Assembly (NCBI GenBank): GCA_027946555.1
Contig: JAPEVC010000057.1
Location: 62,001 to 126,000 of the forward strand
DNA length: 64,000 nt
Source: Gnomoniopsis sp. IMI 355080
Taxonomy: Eukaryota > Ascomycota > Sordariomycetes > Diaporthales > Gnomoniaceae
Direction of reading: 5' to 3'
Positions within the stretch are counted from its first letter, which is position 1, and every line of letters begins with the position of its first letter. Position numbers and translations under genes: made by a program. Shown here one piece after another: positions 12,721 through 21,888 of this stretch. The notes beneath the pieces are model-generated. The model did not search any database and had not been told where the DNA came from. It saw nothing but the letters and a program-made list of their open reading frames with translations.

Positions 12721-13357
12721 TCACTGACATGCATCAGCTTTTTTAGGAGCCAGCTGGCCCCTAACAGCTCCGGGAACAGCCAAGGACGAGTGAACATCTG
12801 TAAAGAAGCTGGCAGGATCCTTCTCGATAGCCTCCACTTTGAAGCCTGCGCCAGTGTCGTTTCCATTAGCCAAAACTCCCGTCGTAAAGGGTCCCGTGAT
12901 GCAGCCTTTGCTGTTGCGTAGGCCTTTGCCGATGTCCGTTGGATTGGGAAACGCAATTCTACATTCGTGTTAGTGGTGGAAGCACTCCATATCCTGGGGC
13001 CAGACAAACTCACCTCGGTGGACCATTTTGTCCCTTAGCAGCTTGGTGGATGTGTGTGGCCGTCTTCGCCGGTGATTGGTACTCGCCACGGAAGCCCTTG
13101 AGCGTGATATCATAACAAATGACGTCCTTCTTCGAGTTGATGGCGTAGAAGTACCAGCCCTCAGCACCGGCTAAGCCGCCCGTCAAGGCGTTGGTCGCAT
13201 TGACGACCTGGTCCGGAGTGGCGTACACTTGGTAGGTGGAGGTAAACGTGTAAGGTTTGCATTCCTTGGGATCATTCCAGTCACCAGTGGTCTTTGATGT
13301 GGGCGCACACGATGCGGTGAGCACAAACGCGGTGATGGTGGTCAGGGAGAGCTTCAT
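12721..13357 (-). CDS. Small secreted CHRD-domain protein
   Basis: Two exons (13357-13014 and 12958-12721), 55-bp intron with GTGAGT donor, predicted 193 aa. A signal peptide covers residues 1-18 (MKLSLTTITAFVLTASCA). The mature part matches a CHRD-type fold: TSTYQVYATPDQVVNATN, then GAEGWYFYAINSKKDVICYD, then ATHIHQAAKGQNGPPRIAFP and GAVRGQLAP near the C-terminus. The THIHQA...GPP and final RGQL elements are the recognisable CHRD landmarks. The role in fungi is unknown; such proteins are extracellular and often expressed in contact with substrates or hosts. A TATA-like TTTAAATA lies about 40 bp upstream of the start (13395-13402, minus strand). It converges with the GH74 gene. Confidence 0.85.
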
Positions 13358-15033
13358 ATTTCTGAGCTATGGAACTGATGACTAGGAATTGAAGTATTTA
13401 AAAGTATTATGCGTCGGAGAAGCTTAGAAGTCTGGGGAAAAAAGATGACGAAGTTTTGTTGCTGATGCTTCAAATCAGTTCGACCTCAATATGTTCGAAG
13501 CAGAGCCGGGTTCTTATAGTTGAGTCTTGCCATGGAAAAAGACGGCGAACTCCTCATGATCTTCTCAATGCCAAGGTGCTTCTGCTCAGCCGCAATTTAT
13601 GTAAACATCATATCTCGTTGATTCATGATGGTTTAGCAGGAGGCTACTTGTGGCTAGAACTGCCCATACTCGAAGCAACCCAAAGTCCTGATGTCGTGGT
13701 ATTGTGTCTGTGAGCATACGAAGCTGAAAACGAATGCCCAGGATTGTTCAGTTTGGTAGCGTCGCCGCCAGGCCAGCCAAGAAGCGAGTCTCAACGTATT
13801 GGGCTAACACTACGGGTAGCTGCCAGGCTACTGTGATGCTACTCCATAAAAGTCACTTTGATAGACGTGAGACAATCTAGTAGCACCTGCTTAGGCCACG
13901 AGTGGACGAAGTCCCATGACGGACGCCCAGGGAATCTGCCGTTATTCGCAGATCGTCTTGTGTACCCGACCCGTCACGGTCGTGCCCGAGAATGCTAGAA
14001 GCACTATGGCGGGTCCGGAATGGTAGACAGGTCCAGAAGCGCCGGATCGCCAAGACCGAACATTTACGACAACCCCATATACCAGCAATGCCAACACGGC
14101 AAGACCACCCTCCGAGTCTCTTGGCCTTGAGAATCATGAACTTTCGTCCACGTTTGCTCGTATACAACAGCTGGCTCTAGACACCGTTGGACTTGGACTG
14201 GATGGATCCCATGATATGGAGGGTAACGCGGAATTTACAATTTGCTCGTGACGCCATTAGATGTGCCAAGTGCGGCTGAAGAGCAGTCCGAGGACCTTCT
14301 CCTCGGTTTGAAAGGATAATACTCGAGATCGACCCCGACTGTTTCCCACAGACAGGTGCTGTTGAATATCTTGCAGATCCTTATTAAAGACAACACTTCG
14401 ACATAAGAACAACACCCTCAAAAGAAGCGTCCTCGACCTTGACCAGAACCAACTTTTTGCCTTCTGCAGCTAAGGTCCGTAGCTCTTCAATTTGGGTTTC
14501 TCGGGGTTGCGGACGGTGGCAACCACAAATAGTGATTTCTGGAATGGAGAGAGATCTGCAGAATCACGACAAGCCCCTAAATCATCGTCGATTCATCAAT
14601 TGTATAAGATGCGAATCCAGTGTTTAGAACCTATATCTGAGCCAATGTGAGTATGGTCGTACTTGTGGAACATACACCTACCTAGGTATGGTCGAGGAAT
14701 TTTGAGGTCAGCCACGGCAGCGTATCATCCTATTCTACCTCGAGCCCTCGATCTTGAGGTTGTCAAGCCCAAAGAGCTGTATCCATCCAGACAAGACCAG
14801 TATATATCAACCTCATGAGCTTAATTCATTCTACGACAGCGGTTGTAGTGCGAAAAGGTCCCCACGTCATATTTGACCAAATGAGTAGTCCAGATACCTC
14901 CGCTTCTTGACACGGGTCCGAAGCAGCCACGAAATATTCATAAACAAGGCATAATTTGCCATATACTCGTGATCCACCCCTTGTGTATTATGATCACTCA
15001 TACCTTGAGCTGGTTCTCTAACTCCTCCAGCGC
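13358..15033. other. Mostly non-coding stretch with a decayed gene fragment
   Basis: 1.7 kb with no intact gene. It contains a recognisable NmrA-like fragment at 14390-14540 (separate entry) and a perfect TACCTAGGTA palindrome at 14679-14688. The sequence at 13870-14330 stays partly open on the plus strand but carries stops and no recognised domain; it may also be decayed coding sequence. Confidence 0.45.
14390..14540 (-). pseudogene. Fragment of an NmrA-like / NAD(P)-binding short protein
   Basis: Read on the minus strand, one frame gives VVATVRNPEKPK and, after a one-base shift, IEELRTLAAEGKKLVLVK followed by VEDASFEGVV. Together this is the second beta-alpha-beta unit of NmrA-like or isoflavone-reductase-type Rossmann proteins (V-R-N-P ... 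L-x-A-x-G, then a valine-rich strand and an acidic residue). The glycine-rich nucleotide-binding start is missing upstream. A frameshift lies in the run CCCAAATT, and stops follow the fragment. I call it a short relic rather than an expressed exon because neither flank continues the fold. Confidence 0.45.
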
Positions 15034-16393
15034 CTAATCACGGCCCTTCTCGTTATCGTAGTCGAGGATAAAGTCCCACCTTGGCAGCAGGTTCTGCTTC
15101 AACTTTGCCAAGTCGAGACCCTCTTCGCCCTTGCCCGTCACAATGACCCCAGTCCCTCGACTGGATTCGACAATACGTTGCGTGCGGGGACGTCGAATCT
15201 TGTCGTACACTTTCAAGGCCTTCTCCGCCTCGACCTGGTTTCGTGTTCGGCCAAGAAGAGTCGAAAGGATGAGACTGTCTTCGATTGACATTCCCGCACC
15301 AGAAGCCTGTTCAAGTATAGAGCCTTAGTTAGACACCGACCATGCTAGTAAAGTTGGTTGAGGTCAGCTTGGATTTGAATTACCGACCTGCCATGGTGTC
15401 GTCGCATGCGCGGCTTCGCCCATGATGCACATTGGTCCGGACGCATATGCAGTGGCTGGCGGGTGCTCCCACAGATATATGCCCATTTGACCAGAATATC
15501 CAAGAAGCTATACCGCACGTATTAGCCTTGCCAGATTCTATCTCGCAACGTTAAGAAGACTAGCACTTGCCTCTGTCACAGCTTTGTTGAGGTGCGGCAG
15601 CCCATGCTGGAAGAATCTCTGCATCTCTTCTATGCTCACACTTTGTTGCCATCGATCAGACATCACAGCATCATCGTCTTTCGTTGCAATAACGAATTGC
15701 ACTTCTTTTCCTCCGGAAAGCACATTGTGCAACATAAAGTGCCCATCTCCAGTCCACATGTACTCTCGAGCATCATCAATGTTCACGAGATCATTGCCCA
15801 AGCTTGCTTGGGCCTTCTCGTAGGGGATGAGGGCCATCACAAGCCATTGGCCAGAGTTTCTCGGCTGTGTAGCGGTATTGTCTTTCCTGAGGATGATTCC
15901 TCTGACTGTGCTGTAAATGCCGTCGGCGCCGATGAGTATGTCGCATTCATGAGTTGTACCACCGGTAAAGTGCAGTGTGAGTGGTCCAGCAGTAGGGGTA
16001 TCCACGCGAAGAAGCTTCTTCGAAGTATGCATGCAGTCCGAAGGAACATCAGATAATAGCTCTTTTAGCCACGCAGCACGGTGGACAATGCTAGTCAAGC
16101 GTCTGTGTTCGGCCTTAGCGTCTGCCTCGTCGATGAGAGCACCCTGGCTGGGGCCTTGGCCTAGCATGAAGCGGACGCCCAACCGAGGTACCGCACCGGC
16201 TCCGTCAAGAGTGTCGGCAGCAGAAGGACCGATTATATCCAAAGCAGCAAGGGCGTTGCGAGCAATACCGACGGCAGCACCGCTTTCTTTGAAGGCGGAA
16301 ACAGACTCAAAGATGTGAACGTCGAGATGAGGATGTTGAAGGAGAGCATGCATCAGAGACGCGCCGGCAATACCACCACCTCAGATAGCAATG
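15034..16393 (-). CDS. FAD-dependent monooxygenase (salicylate-hydroxylase type), N-terminus broken
   Basis: Exons 16353-15550, 15507-15388 and 15306-15034 are open (introns 42 and 81 bp); from the ATG at 16353 they give 398 aa. The fold is the group A flavin hydroxylase. The middle has DILIGADGIYSTVR (the GD-type FAD/NADPH motif). Exon 2 has MCIMGEAAHATTPWQ, continuing to ASGAGMSIED, equivalent to G-D-A-A-H...G-x-G. The first FAD motif should be GGGIAGASLMHALL just upstream. It is present at 16393-16353, but an in-frame TGA sits immediately before GGG, in R-I-A-I-stop-GGG. The only nearby ATG (16414, MAPHS) is one base out of frame. The downstream start gives a protein without the dinucleotide-binding loop, probably inactive. 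The family hydroxylates aromatics or polyketides. It lies 1 kb from the metabolite block and could be a former member. Confidence 0.7.
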
Positions 16394-17446
16394 CGGAGTG
16401 AGGTGCCATTATGATGAGGATTGACTTCAATTTGGAACGATCATTAAAAAACATCCATTGGATAAATGTTGTGCTTTTTTGCTTGATAACGTGGAAGTAG
16501 GAGCAAATGCAGAATGCACGAGTATCTGTTGTCCCATCTTCAGGGACTCTGGAGCAGCGAGCTTTCCTCTTTTCTCCGAACTCTTGCCTTCGATTATGGA
16601 AGTAGCAGTCTTTGACTGACACCGCCATTACCGCCTCATATCTGACTGTGCTACTGGTCGAAAGGCTCTGGTTAATCGTTCGACTGCTGCGCCGCAAATT
16701 GGGTCAGACAAGATTCACAAAGATGAGCAATAATATCCTTTAGTCTGTCCTCAATTTGTTGCACAGCGAACCTTGGAAAGATGTATCACATCCAGCGTCA
16801 CCAAACCAGTGAGATCTACAAAGAATTCACTGGAAAGGCTTGCTCACGGAAGAAATGCATCCCTACGTCACACTGTTGCTTGCCTACATATGGAGGTAAA
16901 TTGTGCGTATGGTTTACGATAAAACAAGTGTCTAGGGCCAAGGAAGATAGCAAATCTAAATAGCTAGGCAAAAAGATGCCCAGGTGGCACAGGACGGAAA
17001 TTGTGACGACCTCTCAATCATGTCGAGAATGATGCCGCGAAATCGGGCGGATTGCCTACCAAATGAGTCCATGATTTCTGTTCAGGAGTATGATAGAAAG
17101 TCATCAGTCTGATCAGGCCAAGTGACTGCTCGGGCCTGGAGCCGTTGCATGGGAGAAGTGCCCAGGTGGATCAGCTTCACACAACGGCTTGTACCACGGT
17201 TGATACTGAATTAGAAGGTCAGAAATTCAGGTAGAAACGTGGTGATATTCAGGGCCCAATTCCAGTGAACTGTTGAGTCAAGCTTATAGAACTTTCAGGC
17301 CACGGCTTATTACCTCAGGTAAATAAAATCAAGTTAGGTAGCTAAGTGCCTAGGTCTCCGTTGTATCTGGTAAAACATGCCAGGCTACAGCCTTCCACTT
17401 CTAACTTAAAGAATCCCACCCAACCACCCCCCAGAAGCAAGGAGAA
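16394..17446. other. Spacer, nothing recognised
   Basis: 1.05 kb between the broken monooxygenase and the methyltransferase. No domain-bearing frame is seen. It contains CTAGGT-type fragments near 17340-17360 and no trace of PKS or NRPS sequence. Confidence 0.45.
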
Positions 17447-18544
17447 TCAGTCTACCTGCATAGCAACTAGCCCCAACACGGCATATTCGGACTTGTCGTC
17501 TTCAAATAAAGCTTTAACACGGTAGCCGGCCTTTTCGGCAAGCTCGTGCCACATTCTCTCACTACGCCTCTTCCCCCCGAAATTTAGAACAGAGATATCC
17601 TGCGCGATAGCGAACTTGCTTCGTGTCGGCTTTACCAATTCCTCGACTATGAGGACACGTGAATCTGCAACAGAAGCTTCCCTGGCTCGTTTTAGAGCAG
17701 TCACAATGTCCATATCGACAAAGTCGCTGAGCACCCTGCGGAACAAGTAGACGACGGCGCCTCGTACGATTTCGGGCAATGTCTCGAGCATGTCGCCTGC
17801 GACAAATTGAGATGATGCCAGGCGGCCGGACGTGTTGCTCCTGGCTGCACGGACTGTTTGAGGAAGATCAAACACCGCGCACTGCTCCGGGGAGATAAAC
17901 AAGTTGTCCTCCAAAATGTCCAGCAGAGCCAAGCCGTGACTGCCACCAACATCCACTATAGCAGGCCGACCAGTTCCAACAGAGGTTCTCATCCATCCGA
18001 AGTCATATAACCCCTTGAACGAGTATATACTCGCAGAACGTGCCTGAGCGCTGTTAAACAGCACGGCTAGCTTCGGCTCTGCATCAAGAACGCCATACAG
18101 GTCTAGGTCAGGATGGCCCGTGCCGAGACCAAGCGGGATTGTGCGGGCGTCTTTGGGCTCAGCGAGGCCATTCTTCTCAAAATAGGTTGACCACGTAGCC
18201 ATGGGCCGCAGGAAGAGATGGTACACGTGAGACACAAAGCCGGCAGCGATCTCGCTAGACCGATAGGACATAGAGCGAGATGTGTGTGCGATTCTACCAG
18301 GAACTTGGGACGTGAGGATCTCGGATGCAACTAGATAGTCCGAGAAGCGTTGTAATAGGGACGCCTGACCCCCGACAAGTTGGGCTAGCTCGGCGATGGA
18401 GATGTCGCCCGAGTCTGGGATGTTGTCGAAGACGTTGAAGTCGATGAAAACCTTTAAGATGCCGAACTCGATCAGATTCAGGTAGTGAGCGCTCGCCGAC
18501 TCCAGCGCCTGCCGGACATTGGCTGGTGGAGGAGGGTTTGCCAT
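17447..18544 (-). CDS. SAM-dependent methyltransferase of the O-methyltransferase (COMT) family
   Basis: Single exon, 365 aa from MANPPPPANVRQ; an upstream in-frame ATG at 18631 would add 29 residues that look like untranslated sequence, so I prefer 18544. The N-terminal 150 residues form the winged-helix dimerisation region (QALESASAHYLNLIEFGILK). SAM motif I is AIVDVGGSHGLALLD (about residues 196-210), followed by an acidic strand CAVFDLPQTV. In classical family members a catalytic His lies in an H-D-W motif; here the aligned segment is YLFRRVLSDFVDMD, with Ser instead of His. Transfer to a different atom, for example the tetramate nitrogen as in the equisetin pathway, or a non-methylating role as in the OMT-like pericyclase LepI, is therefore possible. 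It is transcribed in the same direction as the enoyl reductase 0.67 kb upstream. Confidence 0.88.
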   Translation of the reverse strand: MANPPPPANVRQALESASAHYLNLIEFGILKVFIDFNVFDNIPDSGDISIAELAQLVGGQASLLQRFSDYLVASEILTSQVPGRIAHTSRSMSYRSSEIAAGFVSHVYHLFLRPMATWSTYFEKNGLAEPKDARTIPLGLGTGHPDLDLYGVLDAEPKLAVLFNSAQARSASIYSFKGLYDFGWMRTSVGTGRPAIVDVGGSHGLALLDILEDNLFISPEQCAVFDLPQTVRAARSNTSGRLASSQFVAGDMLETLPEIVRGAVVYLFRRVLSDFVDMDIVTALKRAREASVADSRVLIVEELVKPTRSKFAIAQDISVLNFGGKRRSERMWHELAEKAGYRVKALFEDDKSEYAVLGLVAMQVD

Positions 18545-19212
18545 AACTGCTTTGTTCAGCAATTTTCCGAAGCAATAACTAGGAAGATATCCAAATGGGA
18601 GCAGGCAAAGCTCCCGAGGTTGAGTCTGCACGCCACACCCAAATCAGGCGCTTGGTATGGGTACGGGGACGTGATAGGCTCTTATACAACGTTGCGCAAT
18701 CAGATGCAGATGACCCACATACTGATGACAATACTCTCTGGGGGTTCCTTAGTTCATATGCTGAGTGTTTATCTATGTTGAACTATTGTCCTTCCGATAT
18801 ACGCCGAAGATGAAAAGGCTGCCCCATCGCAACTTTTCGGGCCTATGTAGCCACAATGTTACCCTTGTAAAAAAACATCGGAGACACATAGGTGATGAAC
18901 TATGGTCATGTACAGTACGTACCTGATTTTGCCTCATGGCCCAGACCGAATTCGCCTACGGGCTGTTTCTCGAAAATTACCATTGGCCATGTCCCCGGCA
19001 AAATTGGCAGGCGAGATCATTGCACGGGTGACATCAAGTCCTTCCCTGACCTAACGGGTTAGATTGGCTCTGACGTGAATCAACGGATTCGATCTGTAGG
19101 TTTTGAAGGGTAGTATTGAAACCTATCACGCAGCACGGGCCATACGATGTATGTGAAAGTTCCAAGACGAGATCATCAACTCCTCAAGTGGTCAAGATCA
19201 ATTAGAACATAA
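18545..19212. other. Promoter region of the methyltransferase gene
   Basis: 668 bp between two co-directional minus-strand genes. No coding signature is seen. It must contain the methyltransferase promoter and the enoyl reductase 3' end. Confidence 0.45.
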
Positions 19213-20301
19213 TCAGACGCCAGTTGATAGGGTGCAGACTATTTTCCCTCCTGATATCTTCTTCGCTCTTATTGCTGCCATGCTATCGACCACGCTCCTC
19301 AATCCGCTGGATTGTACCAAGAGGGGGTGCTCACGAATGAGACCATCTTCCAATAGTTGCTGTACAGTTTTTTTCCATTCTTGACCAAATTCAAACAAAG
19401 CTGGGTCTGCCTTGCAACCATGAGGCGCTGGCCAACCGATGTCAAGGCCAAGCATAGTCGGTCCAATGACCCAGCTGGCCTTGATAATTTTCCGCGTGGC
19501 AGCCACGGCTTCGGGATATGGATCCAGTGATGTATATTTGCCCCCAGACCGACCAATCGACGAGTAGCAGACTTGCATACTCTGCGTCGTTGTGATGCAA
19601 TCTAGGGCGTAGCGCAGGGTATTTCGTGTATGTGCCCTGATCTGAGCGGCGCACTTGGGGTCGTGATAGTCAAAGGTAACTTCAGCTCCATAGGATCGGA
19701 CCAGCTCGTCACTGTGAGGCGAGCAGGTCACTACGGGAGTGAAGCCGGAGAGTCGGAGTAGTTGGATGGCAGCTGTGCCTGTGGCAGTCGCTCCGCCGTA
19801 AACGAGGACTTGGATAGGTTTGGGCGTTGGGCAGTGCGGGTGTCCAGGGAGCTGGAGGCTCTGGAACAAGGCCAGACCGCACGTCATGAAGCTGGTGCAG
19901 AGCGCGGCCGCGCTCTCGAAGCTGACCGCAGTGGGAATTTTGACCAGCGAGTAGGCATGAGCTCCAACGTATTCCGCAAAGGCACCGTGTTTTGGTTCCA
20001 GGGGATTCATACCCATTATCGCAGCGCAGACGCGATCGCCAATCTCGATATCGTATTTGCTCGCCTCCGGTCCCACTTCCTCGACCACTCCAGCAAAATC
20101 ACACCCACCGATGGCTCCTGGCGTGATATACGGTCCGCGCATTTTTGCATCGACGGGATTCACAGATATTGCCATGGTTCGAACAATAACAATGTCACCT
20201 TCGGCCTCTGGCATCGGCGCGCCATGTGACAGCTCCATGTCACCGTTTTCGTTGCCAACGATGGCATCTTGGGTGGTATGAAGGCCTTTCAAGCTTCTCA
20301 T
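19213..20301 (-). CDS. Trans-acting enoyl reductase (LovC-like, MDR superfamily)
   Basis: Single exon, 362 aa from MRSLKGLHTTQDAIV; an upstream in-frame extension to 20436 is unlikely to be coding. The N-terminal GroES-like domain has MAISVNPVDAKM and IGGCDFAGVVEEVG; the usual zinc ligands of alcohol dehydrogenases are absent, as in LovC. The cofactor domain has VLVYGGATATGTAAIQLLR (about residues 165-183). The typical C-terminal family segment GGKYTSLDPYP and the ending GGKIVCTL are present. In highly reducing fungal PKS and PKS-NRPS pathways such stand-alone ERs replace the dead internal ER of the synthase and reduce selected double bonds during chain building, using NADPH. They need a partner synthase, which is missing here. 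It is divergent from the Zn2Cys6 gene at 21889 across a 1.6 kb promoter region. Confidence 0.9.
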   Translation of the reverse strand: MRSLKGLHTTQDAIVGNENGDMELSHGAPMPEAEGDIVIVRTMAISVNPVDAKMRGPYITPGAIGGCDFAGVVEEVGPEASKYDIEIGDRVCAAIMGMNPLEPKHGAFAEYVGAHAYSLVKIPTAVSFESAAALCTSFMTCGLALFQSLQLPGHPHCPTPKPIQVLVYGGATATGTAAIQLLRLSGFTPVVTCSPHSDELVRSYGAEVTFDYHDPKCAAQIRAHTRNTLRYALDCITTTQSMQVCYSSIGRSGGKYTSLDPYPEAVAATRKIIKASWVIGPTMLGLDIGWPAPHGCKADPALFEFGQEWKKTVQQLLEDGLIREHPLLVQSSGLRSVVDSMAAIRAKKISGGKIVCTLSTGV

Positions 20302-21888
20302 TGTGTCTGTGAATAGAGGTACAAGCTTATCATGGTCATTTTGGGGGAGTCTTCGCTTCTGTGTATCTATAATTTTACTGTGGGTATATGCAATGATCGA
20401 TTTCTTTTCGATGCTTAAGGCGGCACAGGCCAGCATAGGGTCAAATCGTCGTATGTTTGTTCTCTGTCATATCTGCTCTGCGTTTCGGACTTCATCCCGT
20501 CATCTAATCTAACGCCTTCATATCTGACATGCAGTAAATACCGAAAATGACCGAAATGTATCCTTGGAGCATACGTAAGCTCTGTACACCAAGCTTGGAA
20601 GTCGGAAGAACCCTCAGCTCAGGAACAGCCTCGCAACGTTCCAACAAACGTGATAGATCATAGGGATCCCACACGAATCATACGAAATGACACCGGTCCT
20701 CATGATGACCTGACAATGCTTTCAGTTTCTCCGAGATCTCATGTTTTGCGTGGTACACCAAATATAGACACTTGCCATGGTTCTGTAGATCGTCTGTCCA
20801 AACTACTCAGGAAAAGAGCGTTTAAGTTTCTTTATAGTATGGCGAGTCTTGCACATCCACGCATTTCTATATGTACGAGCATGCGTGGTAACCCTCGGAA
20901 ACATAAACGAGTTCAACAGCTCCAAGGCTGTATCATTATACCACCCCTGCTTCACTAGGTTGAATACTAATTAACACTCCTTAACTTACAGCGTATGCTT
21001 ACTAGGTACCTAGGTATTCTTTGATCTGTAGTGGATTATTTATACACACTCTGTTTTCTATTAGCATGCTATTACAATTCCTATCCTGGCCTCTCTGCTG
21101 CTGATTACATTTGAGTACTGCTATCCGCCGCTAGTCTGTCTCTAACCTTCTGCAGCCTGTCAAAAAAGAGCGCTTATTCCTACGACTGTCTTTTGCTCAC
21201 AAGCCGAATACCCGTACCTATAAATACCTTTGCCTGCAACAATTGAGTATGGCAGATCCCTAAGTTGAGAGGGTAATGGGAATCGATGTCTTTACATTAC
21301 TATTTACTTGGTAATGAGTCCTACGCGGCACTGATGCGCCGGACTTTCCGTACGCGCCCTGACGCCCCCGCGCTTTAGCCCTTCCAGGCTTAGCACGTCT
21401 GTCGCCGCGGATGAGAGCGCAGGTTGGCCTAAAAGAATCTCATCCTTCCCATCAAACTTGGCTCTGCGCCACCAACATGCGTAGTAGAACCCTCAGTGCG
21501 GATGCCTTTGTATGGCGACCCCTAGGCGTGGTCTCGGGGGCTTCTCACTGGACAGTGCAGGCGCTATTCAGTGCTCCGCACGTGAAGTTGTATAATAATT
21601 CGAAGGAACGGACAAACTGTCAGCGGGCTGACATATAATATATGAACTGCAGGAATGAAAATTGTGCTTTGTTTTAGAAGCAAGAGCAAGTGTCCTGTGC
21701 TAAATTAGTACATAGTGATTGAAATCCCTTGTCTCAATGCTAAACGGTGTACTATAGGTATTCAGACCCCTTATCCGCACCCCTTTAGCGCCCAATCGGC
21801 CAACTTGCCAAGCCATTGCCAAGCCATTGCCAAGCCATTGCCTAGCCAGTGTTACTGACATTCCTCGGAACGGCGACCAAGAACCAGG
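20302..21888. other. Divergent promoter region, enoyl reductase / regulator
   Basis: 1.6 kb with no supportable gene and no megasynthase remnant. It contains a perfect TACCTAGGTA palindrome (21007-21016) and, just before the regulator start, a 4 x 11 bp tandem repeat (21805-21848). Confidence 0.5.
21805..21848 (+). repeat. Tandem repeat, 4 x 11 bp, before a regulator start codon
   Basis: Four head-to-tail copies of TTGCCAAGCCA; the last copy reads TTGCCTAGCCA. The array ends 40 bp before the ATG at 21889. The 11-bp period is close to one helical turn, so each copy presents GCCAAGCC on the same DNA face. It lies in the 5' leader or core promoter of the Zn2Cys6 gene. Confidence 0.85.

Noticed and set aside
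13870..14330. Plus-strand stretch resembling a regulator's linker region
   Set aside because: Contains stops and no zinc cluster or domain motif; resemblance is only compositional.
18545..21888. Possible PKS or NRPS remnants between cluster genes
   Set aside because: No ketosynthase, acyltransferase, adenylation or condensation motif was found in any frame of the spacers.
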